Source: UBA5336 sp039034035 (GTDB taxonomy: Bacteria; Pseudomonadota; Alphaproteobacteria; Caulobacterales; Hyphomonadaceae). From it: DNA of 19,302 nucleotides. The notes below the pieces were generated by a model. That model ran no database searches. It was given only the letters and a program-made list of their open reading frames with translations, and was not told the DNA's origin. A program made the translations under genes and the position numbers. How positions within the stretch are numbered: the first letter of the stretch is position 1; the number at the start of each line of letters is the position of its first letter. This document shows positions 14,393 to 19,302 of the stretch, in pieces. Location of the stretch: positions 1 through 19,302 of the forward strand of contig JBCCBN010000041.1 of the NCBI GenBank assembly GCA_039034035.1, given 5' to 3'.

Positions 14393-15535
14393 ATGGCGAC
14401 GCAAAAAAGCAGGCGCCCCCGCAAGGGTGGTCGCCGCGGCCGGACCCGGGGGAACGCACCGCTCTATGCGGCCGTTGACCTTGGGACCAACAATTGCCGG
14501 CTGCTCATCGCGCAGCCCCATGGCCATACCTTCCGTGTGGTCGACAGCTACTCCCAGATTGCCCGCCTGGGCGAGGGATTGGCTGCCACGGGCCGCCTGT
14601 CAGATGCCTCGATCGACCGGGCCTTCTCGGCGCTGGGGAAGATCCGCGCCAAGCTCAAGGCGCGCGGCGTGCCCAATGTGCGCTGCATCGCCACCGAGGC
14701 CTGCCGCCGGGCCGAGAACGGACGCGCCTTCATCGACCGGGTGAAATCCGAGCTGGGGCTCAGCTTCAAGATCATTGGCCCCAAAGAGGAAGCCCGCCTC
14801 GCCCTGATCGCCTGCCACAATCTGATCGATGCCTCCGCCGGCCATGTGCTTGTGCTGGATGTGGGCGGCGGCTCCACCGAACTGTCCCTGGTTGACACAT
14901 CCAGGGTGCCCCAGGATGGGCGGGTCAGGGCGCTCGTGCGCGACGCGGCGCCCATGGTGGCCTGGGGATCACTGCCGCTGGGCGTCGTCACCCTGTTCGA
15001 GGCGTTCCCCGCCACCACCGAGGCCGAAGCCTTCGCACTGATGAAAGCCCACGCCAAATCGGTCTTCGAAGGTTGGAAAAGCCATGCCCAGGCCGCCCGG
15101 GCGCTCGACCATCCTGCCGCCCACATCATCGGTACCTCCGGCACAGTCACCTGTCTCGCCGGCGTACACCTCAAGCTCGATCGCTATCGCCGCGACGCGG
15201 TCGACGGCGCCTGGCTCGACCGTGCCCAGACCGCCGAAGCGGTCGACCTGCTCACCCGGCTGGGCATTGACGGACGGGCCAAGCTGCCAACCATCGGCGA
15301 AGAGCGCGCCAGCCTCATGCTATCGGGTTGCGCGATCCTCGATGCGGCAATGGAAGTTTTCCCCGCCCCAAGGCTGCGCGTGGCAGACCGGGGCCTGCGC
15401 GAAGGCTTGCTCCTGTCCATGATGCACGGTGAGAAGAAAAAGCGCCGCCGCGGCGGGCGCAATCGCACCACCGCAACCGCCGACGCCACAACCACAGCGC
15501 CCGAACCAGAAGGGAGCCCCAGCAATGGCCGATGA
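14393..15535 (+). CDS. Ppx/GppA family exopolyphosphatase / pppGpp phosphatase
   Basis: Ppx/GppA enzymes hydrolyse polyphosphate or convert pppGpp to ppGpp; sequence alone does not tell which here. In 380 residues the actin-like fold motifs are present: VDLGTNNCRLL (28-38), KEEARLAL with the likely catalytic Glu (131-138), LDVGGGSTEL (155-164) and GTSGTVTCLAG (246-256). The protein lacks the long HD-type C-terminal part of E. coli Ppx and so belongs to the short type. Both ends are unusually basic: RRPRKGGRRGRTRG at 7-20 and KKKRRRGGRNR near the C-terminus. The gene overlaps rlmE by 11 bp and is divergent from hspQ. The ppx-rlmE arrangement is common in alphaproteobacteria. Confidence 0.9.
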   Translation: MATQKSRRPRKGGRRGRTRGNAPLYAAVDLGTNNCRLLIAQPHGHTFRVVDSYSQIARLGEGLAATGRLSDASIDRAFSALGKIRAKLKARGVPNVRCIATEACRRAENGRAFIDRVKSELGLSFKIIGPKEEARLALIACHNLIDASAGHVLVLDVGGGSTELSLVDTSRVPQDGRVRALVRDAAPMVAWGSLPLGVVTLFEAFPATTEAEAFALMKAHAKSVFEGWKSHAQAARALDHPAAHIIGTSGTVTCLAGVHLKLDRYRRDAVDGAWLDRAQTAEAVDLLTRLGIDGRAKLPTIGEERASLMLSGCAILDAAMEVFPAPRLRVADRGLREGLLLSMMHGEKKKRRRGGRNRTTATADATTTAPEPEGSPSNGR

Positions 15536-16307
15536 TGGCAAACGGCGCTGGACCGGCCCCGGTTCGGGCAAGAGTGGTTCAGGCCAGAATGGGTCAGGCA
15601 AGCGTGGCTCCGGCAAGTCCGGCACCCCCAAGGACGCCGAGAAGAAAGGTTCCGGCCGCCGCATGGGCGAGCGCAAGGTTATCGCGCGCAATGCCAAATC
15701 GGAAAGCTCGAAACGCTGGATCGAGCGGCAATTGACCGACCCCTATGTGCAAAAGGCCAAAAGTGCCGGCTTCCGCGCACGCGCCGCTTTCAAGCTCCTG
15801 GAAATCGACGAAAAATTCCGGCTGCTCAAACCCGGCCAGCGCGTGGTCGATCTCGGCTGCGCGCCGGGCGGCTGGCTACAGGTGGCCCAGCAGAAAGGCG
15901 CTGCCGAAATCGTCGGGATCGACCTGCTACCGGTCGAACGCCTAGCCGGCGTGCACATCATCGAGGGCGACGTGAACGAGCCCGCCGATGTGGCGCAAAT
16001 GCTGGAAGGTCTCACCGGCCCTCCAGATCTCGTCCTCTCCGACATGGCGTCAAACACGACCGGCCACAAACAGACCGATCACCTGCGCACCATCGCACTG
16101 GTCGAAATGGCCCTCGGCTTCGCCATCGACCACCTCGCCCCGGGCGGCGCCTTCGCGTCCAAAGTGTTTCAGGGCGGCGCAACCCGGGACATTCTCGAAC
16201 CCCTCAAGGCAAACTTCGCCGACGTAAAGCACCTCAAGCCGCCCTCCAGCCGCGCCGGCAGCCCGGAAATCTTCGTGATCGCGAAAGGCTTCAGGGGCCA
16301 GCGTTAG
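15525..16307 (+). CDS. rlmE: 23S rRNA (uridine-2'-O-)-methyltransferase RlmE (FtsJ/RrmJ)
   Basis: RlmE methylates the 2'-OH of U2552 in the 23S rRNA A-loop late in large-subunit assembly. The 260-residue product has the SAM motif VDLGCAPGGW (108-117) and the catalytic K-D-K-E tetrad at K90, D173, K213 and E248, within FKLLEIDEKF, LSDMASNTTGH, ASKVFQGG and SRAGSPEIF. The domain is preceded by a basic Gly/Ser/Lys tail of about 65 residues containing a five-residue repeat at about 14-33; E. coli RlmE is only 209 long. AGGGAG 8 nt before the ATG decides the start, which lies inside the end of ppx (11-bp overlap), so translation is probably coupled. Confidence 0.95.
   Translation: MADDGKRRWTGPGSGKSGSGQNGSGKRGSGKSGTPKDAEKKGSGRRMGERKVIARNAKSESSKRWIERQLTDPYVQKAKSAGFRARAAFKLLEIDEKFRLLKPGQRVVDLGCAPGGWLQVAQQKGAAEIVGIDLLPVERLAGVHIIEGDVNEPADVAQMLEGLTGPPDLVLSDMASNTTGHKQTDHLRTIALVEMALGFAIDHLAPGGAFASKVFQGGATRDILEPLKANFADVKHLKPPSSRAGSPEIFVIAKGFRGQR
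15561..15622 (+). repeat. Degenerate 15-bp tandem repeat in the 5' part of rlmE
   Basis: Four adjacent 15-base units encode GSGKS, GSGQN, GSGKR and GSGKS. Codons for Gly and Ser differ between units (GGT/GGG/GGC, TCG/TCA/TCC), so the repeat is old or selected at the protein level rather than a fresh duplication. Confidence 0.7.
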
Positions 16308-16322
16308 ACCGCTCGCTCCTCC

Positions 16323-16784
16323 TCAACCCGTGCCGGTTTCGGCTGCCGTCCAGGTCTGCGTCTGGCAAATCGGACCAACACAGCCCTTCACCTGCAGCGT
16401 GCCGTCATCCCGGCGCTTCAAACGCGAGCCATAAGTCCGCCCGGTTTCGGGATCATAGATCGTGCCGCCCCGCCAGTCGTTCCGCTTCTCCTCGAAATCC
16501 GACAGCATCAAGAGGCCCAGCACCGGATCGCCCTGCCGCGCGGGGTCGGGATTGTTCTCATCCACAGCCGTCTCCGGGGTCAGCCTCTCGCGCATCGACG
16601 CCTGGTCGATCCACACCACCCGGCCGCACGGGCTGCCATCGCCGCAATCGGTGATCTCGATCCGTGCCGACCCGTCCTCTGTCGCCCAGGTGCCAAACAC
16701 GTCCTTCGAGCCGGCCACCGGTTCAGCCTGGGCCGCAACGGCGACGAGGAAAGCGGCAAGGCCGCTGGCTGCAACAAATTTCAT
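16323..16784 (-). CDS. Secreted DUF2147 family protein
   Basis: The 153-residue protein starts with a signal peptide (MKFVAASGLAAFLVAVAAQA, cleavage near AQA) and is therefore probably periplasmic. The mature part matches DUF2147, a small beta-rich domain of unknown function, with the family pattern FGTWATEDGSARIEITDCGDGSPCGRVVW near its start, a later GGTIYDPETGRTYGS and a closing LQVKGCVGPICQTQTW. Four cysteines, two near GDGSPC and two near GCVGPIC, could form disulfides. GGGAGA lies before the chosen ATG; an upstream in-frame ATG at 16802 is less good. The stop is 15 bp from the convergent rlmE stop, and the gene is divergent from the SDR gene. Confidence 0.87.
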   Translation of the reverse strand: MKFVAASGLAAFLVAVAAQAEPVAGSKDVFGTWATEDGSARIEITDCGDGSPCGRVVWIDQASMRERLTPETAVDENNPDPARQGDPVLGLLMLSDFEEKRNDWRGGTIYDPETGRTYGSRLKRRDDGTLQVKGCVGPICQTQTWTAAETGTG

Positions 16785-16847
16785 TATGGGTCTCCCTGGC
16801 ACTTCGCACTATTCTTTCAACTAGAACAAATGAATGGGAGACAACGC

Positions 16848-17765
16848 ATGGACACGTCAAAACTGATGTATCGCGACGGGCTGATGAAGGATGAGCGCGT
16901 CCTGGTGACCGGCGGCGGCACCGGCCTGGGCAAGGAAATGGCCGAAGGCTTTCTCAAGCTCGGCGCCGAAGTTCACATTTGCGGCCGCCGCGGTGGGGTG
17001 CTCGAAGACACGGCGAAAGCGCTGATGGACGAACATGGCGGCACGGTCGTCCCCCATGCCTGCGACATTCGCATTCCCGATGTCATCACAGCCATGAATG
17101 ACGAGATCTGGAGCAAGCATGGCCCGCTCACCGGACTTGTGAACAACGCCGCCGGCAATTTCATCTCCCGCACCGAAGACCTGTCGGTTCGCGGCTTCGA
17201 CGCCATCGCCAATATCGTCTTCCGCGGCAGTTTCTACATGACCCACGATATCGGCACCCGCTGGATCAGGGCCGGCGACAAGGGCTCGGTCTGCTCGATC
17301 CTGACCACATGGGTCTGGAATGGCGGCCCGTTCACGGTGCCCAGCGCCATGTCCAAGGCCGGTCTTAACGTGATGACCCAGTCGCTGGCCGTCGAATGGG
17401 GCCGCTACGGCTTGCGCTTCAACGCCATCGCCCCTGGCCCGTTCCCGACAAAAGGGGCCTGGGCGCGCCTGTCGCCAAATTCCAGCAAGGGCGGCGAGGA
17501 CATCAGCGACACGGCCAATGACCGCTCGGGCAATCCCATGGGCCGGGTCGGCGAGATGCACGAATTGGTCAATCTCGCCGTGATGCTGATGGCGCCGGGC
17601 GCCGAATACATCAATGGCCAGACCATCGCCATCGACGGCGCCATGTACAATGCAGCCGGCGGCAACTTCTCGAGCCTGGCCGCGTGGGGCGATGAAGAAT
17701 GGCAGGCCGCCAAGGACGCCATCCAGTCTTCCAACGCTCAGGACCGAGCAAAGCGGACGGTATAG
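16848..17765 (+). CDS. Short-chain dehydrogenase/reductase of the 2,4-dienoyl-CoA reductase-like group
   Basis: The 305 residues form one SDR Rossmann domain with the cofactor motif TGGGTGLG (21-28), NNAAG (99-103) and APGPFPTKGAWARL (195-208). The combination NNAAGNFIS plus a PSAxxxKAG segment is typical of mammalian-type 2,4-dienoyl-CoA reductase (DECR), which reduces dienoyl-CoA with NADPH in degradation of unsaturated fatty acids. Here the usual SDR YxxxK appears as S166xxxK170, as in DECR, and the segment before it (TTWVWNGGPFTVPS) has no Tyr where DECR has its catalytic one. GGGAGA 9 nt before the ATG decides the start; an ATG at 16830 is upstream. It is followed by a structured 170-bp spacer. 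The substrate is inferred only. Confidence 0.85.
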   Translation: MDTSKLMYRDGLMKDERVLVTGGGTGLGKEMAEGFLKLGAEVHICGRRGGVLEDTAKALMDEHGGTVVPHACDIRIPDVITAMNDEIWSKHGPLTGLVNNAAGNFISRTEDLSVRGFDAIANIVFRGSFYMTHDIGTRWIRAGDKGSVCSILTTWVWNGGPFTVPSAMSKAGLNVMTQSLAVEWGRYGLRFNAIAPGPFPTKGAWARLSPNSSKGGEDISDTANDRSGNPMGRVGEMHELVNLAVMLMAPGAEYINGQTIAIDGAMYNAAGGNFSSLAAWGDEEWQAAKDAIQSSNAQDRAKRTV

Positions 17766-17815
17766 ACACCTGTCCCCAAAGATGCGCGCTTGCAGGGCCA
17801 GGGCGACTTCACCTT

Positions 17816-17911
17816 CGCTGGAAACGCTCCAGCGGGCAAAGCCCGCGGGCCATGTCTGCCGGCGCAGTGCCGGCAACGCGCAACGGCTGGGACCTTGCAA
17901 AGGTCCCAGCC
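17816..17911. other. Cluster of four hairpins between the SDR and lipocalin genes
   Basis: Four inverted repeats follow each other: CGCTGGA/TCCAGCG (17816-17834), GCGGGC/GCCCGC (17832-17846), GCCGGC/GCCGGC (17858-17874), and a perfect 12-bp stem GGCTGGGACCTT/AAGGTCCCAGCC (17885-17911) ending 24 nt before the lipocalin ATG. The first two share three bases, so they compete. The last could end SDR transcription or shape the lipocalin leader, but the T-run is only two bases. Confidence 0.6.
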
Positions 17912-17935
17912 TTCAGATCATGGATTGGGCTTCAA

Positions 17936-18535
17936 ATGATACGTAAACCAAGACCCCCGCTCGCTTGCCTCTTCGCCGTCGCCGCGCTGGTGCTCACCGC
18001 TTGCGTCGCCGGACCGTCAGGACGCAGCGCCGATGCCCCGCCATTGGCCGCCGTCGAAAGCGTGGACCTCGAACGCTATGCCGGCCTCTGGTACGAAATC
18101 GCCCGCTACCCCAACAGTTTCCAGAGCGATTGCGAGGGGGTCACCGCCGAATACACGCCCCTGGACGATGGCGGGATCAAGGTGGTCAACACCTGCCGGT
18201 TCGGCACCGAGGATGGTGCGCCCCGCGCCGCGGAGACCACTGCTCAAATCATGCCGGGCTCGAACGGCGCGCGCCTGTTCGTGAACTTCGCACCCGTCCC
18301 CCTGCCCAGGGGGCGCGGCAATTACTGGGTGATCCATATCGATCCCGACTACACCCATGCCCTGGTTGGTGAGCCGTCCGGCCGGTTCCTGTGGATGCTC
18401 GCAAGGACCCCCGAAATCACGCCCGAAGCCCGCGCGACGCTGAACGGAGCCGCGCTTGAGGCGGGTTACACGCTCGCCCTCTTGAAAGAGACCGACCAGA
18501 CCCCACCTCCCGCCACCACGCCAGCGGCGCCATAG
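17936..18535 (+). CDS. blc: Blc-type lipocalin lipoprotein
   Basis: Bacterial lipocalins of the Blc type are outer-membrane lipoproteins that bind fatty acids or lysophospholipids and are linked to envelope stress. The 199-residue product has a lipoprotein signal with lipobox LTAC (20-23), so Cys23 is the likely lipidation site. The lipocalin signature RYAGLWYEIARYPNSFQ (48-64) follows, then EGVTAEYTPLDDGGIKVVNTC, and a later GNYWVIHIDPDYTHALVGEP block. The C-terminus adds a short Pro/Thr/Ala tail. The chosen ATG has no strong ribosome site; the frame is open well upstream through the hairpin region, but that part does not look coding. The symbol is by family similarity. Confidence 0.85.
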   Translation: MIRKPRPPLACLFAVAALVLTACVAGPSGRSADAPPLAAVESVDLERYAGLWYEIARYPNSFQSDCEGVTAEYTPLDDGGIKVVNTCRFGTEDGAPRAAETTAQIMPGSNGARLFVNFAPVPLPRGRGNYWVIHIDPDYTHALVGEPSGRFLWMLARTPEITPEARATLNGAALEAGYTLALLKETDQTPPPATTPAAP

Positions 18536-18635
18536 CGGCCCGCACCCCAACCGGCGGCCCCGTCAATCATCGCCCACATCCGGCCCTTTCCGGGCGCTGC
18601 ACCGGGCCCTGAGCCCACCCCACCAAGAGGCCACC

Positions 18636-19061
18636 ATGGCTGAGCCCCACACCCCAGCATCGAACCGGGAACGCGGCGGCGACGTCGATCCGGTCCTCGT
18701 CCAGGACCTTAGCGACGCGGTCGAAGAGGCCGACCGGCGCTGGCTCACCCGGCGCCTCGCCGTGCTCCATCCCGCCGATGCTGCCGACGCGCTGGAACAG
18801 CTCAACCGCGACGATTTCGAGGGGGCAGTGGCGCTCCTCGGCGGGGAACTGCCCGCCAACATCCTGATCGAACTCCGGAACGAGTATCGCGAAGAGGCCG
18901 TCGATGCCCTGCCGGATGCCGCAGTAGCCGCCGCCCTCAACGCCCTCGACTCCGATGATGCGACCGCGATCCTCGAAGATGTCGATGATGATCGCCGAAA
19001 CCGTATCCTCAACGAGATCCCTTCGGGCGCCCGCGTCGCCCTCGAACAAGGGCTTACCTAT
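18636..19061 (+). CDS. mgtE: Magnesium transporter MgtE, N-terminal fragment, broken at about 19060
   Basis: MgtE is a Mg2+ channel whose cytosolic N and CBS domains sense magnesium and gate the membrane part. The first 142 codons match the MgtE N domain. They show the helical ARM-like repeats with HPADAADALEQLNRDDF, LNALDSDDATAILEDVDDDRRNRIL, and the run ALEQGLTY that in MgtE leads into the CBS domain (usually continuing with PEDSAGR). AGAGG lies before the ATG. After Tyr the frame stays open to the end of the window but becomes an Arg-rich sequence unlike MgtE. The CBS and membrane parts are missing. The break coincides with IF-1 sequence in another frame (next entry). It could be a real truncation, but an artificial join is more likely. 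Confidence 0.85.
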
Positions 19062-19062
19062 C

Positions 19063-19176
19063 GGCAAAATTCGAAAAAACTTCGTCAAGATCCTCGTCGG
19101 CGACGCCGTCAAGGTCGAGATCTCGCCCTACGACCTCACCAGAGGCCGGATAACCTTCCGCGAGCGCAAGGCCTAG
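19063..19176 (+). pseudogene. infA: C-terminal fragment of translation initiation factor IF-1
   Basis: The last 37 codons of an IF-1 gene are visible in the frame that is +1 to mgtE. They begin GKIRKNFVKILVGD and end with ISPYDLTRGRITFRERKA followed by TAG. The motif SPYDLTRGRITFR is characteristic of IF-1, the small OB-fold protein at the ribosomal A site. The first half of the gene is absent and the upstream part of the same frame is mgtE in another frame. The ending RERKA differs from the RFK or RHK ends I know from alphaproteobacterial IF-1, hinting at another source organism. No ribosome site or start exists here, so it is a fragment. Confidence 0.75.
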
Positions 19177-19302
19177 GGCGCGCTGTCCTCCTTCCCTGCG
19201 CACGTCGGTCCTCTCGGGAGCTTTCTTGTCCGTCGTTGTCACAGGACGTACGACGTACGAGGCACTACGCCCTCCTAGTAAGGAGACCACTGCTGCGGCC
19301 AC
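19177..19302. other. Unassigned right-end tail
   Basis: These 126 bases after the IF-1 stop hold no recognisable gene. A CTCCT/AGGAG dyad with an AGTA loop and a CGTACGA near-repeat are the only structure. rpmJ, a common neighbour of infA in many bacteria, is not visible. Confidence 0.5.

Noticed and set aside
14341..14424. Longer hspQ start overlapping ppx
   Set aside because: The extra residues are not HspQ-like and would overlap the ppx start; the ATG at 14340 fits better.
19062..19302. Reading the open frame after the MgtE break as a real Arg-rich C-terminal domain
   Set aside because: It is the out-of-frame translation of the IF-1 fragment and has no MgtE CBS or membrane part.

Overview
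The window is about 19.3 kb of gene-dense, GC-rich chromosomal DNA from an alphaproteobacterium. The markers are a MipZ-type ParA ATPase (the division-site positioner of alphaproteobacteria that lack Min), a polyhydroxyalkanoate phasin, a DUF1489 protein, an Entner-Doudoroff edd-glk pair and a ppx-rlmE overlap. The set fits a marine Caulobacterales or Hyphomonadaceae-like genome, but that rank is inference. Almost every gene is housekeeping. There is no tRNA, rRNA, CRISPR array, insertion sequence or phage gene, and no gene-free stretch longer than 300 bases.

Left part (1-4657): the C-terminal part of edd runs into glk with a one-base overlap. Convergent to them, on the minus strand, is mipZ with an unrecognised 160-residue gene just upstream (35 bp gap). 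panC is divergent from that pair, and a DUF1489 gene converges on panC.

Middle-left (4686-8253, all minus): dacA (penicillin-binding-protein-5 type carboxypeptidase), then tatA-tatB-tatC (twin-arginine translocase), an unrecognised exported protein, and DUF1489. tatB and tatC overlap by 4 bp.

Middle (8505-12937, plus): a phasin with its own clear sigma-70-like promoter and a strong hairpin terminator, then a DUF1499 gene, clpS, clpA (TTG start, 16 bp behind clpS) and a SAM-dependent methyltransferase. ClpS is the N-degron adaptor of the ClpAP protease, so clpS-clpA is one functional unit.

Right part (13132-18535): a lipoprotein with a DUF2383-like four-helix region, hspQ (minus), ppx/gppA and rlmE (overlapping by 11 bp), a secreted DUF2147 protein (minus), an SDR related to 2,4-dienoyl-CoA reductase, a spacer with four consecutive hairpins, and a Blc-type lipocalin lipoprotein.

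Right end (18636-19302): an mgtE gene starts normally but loses identity after about 142 codons at 19059-19064. There it is joined, in another frame, to the C-terminal 37 residues of translation initiation factor IF-1. The foreign tail is about 241 bases long. This is the most anomalous point of the window and is more likely a chimeric contig end than biology. I saw no convincing new multi-gene system. The best unknowns are the mipZ-linked small protein, the exported protein behind tatC, and the hairpin cluster before the lipocalin.
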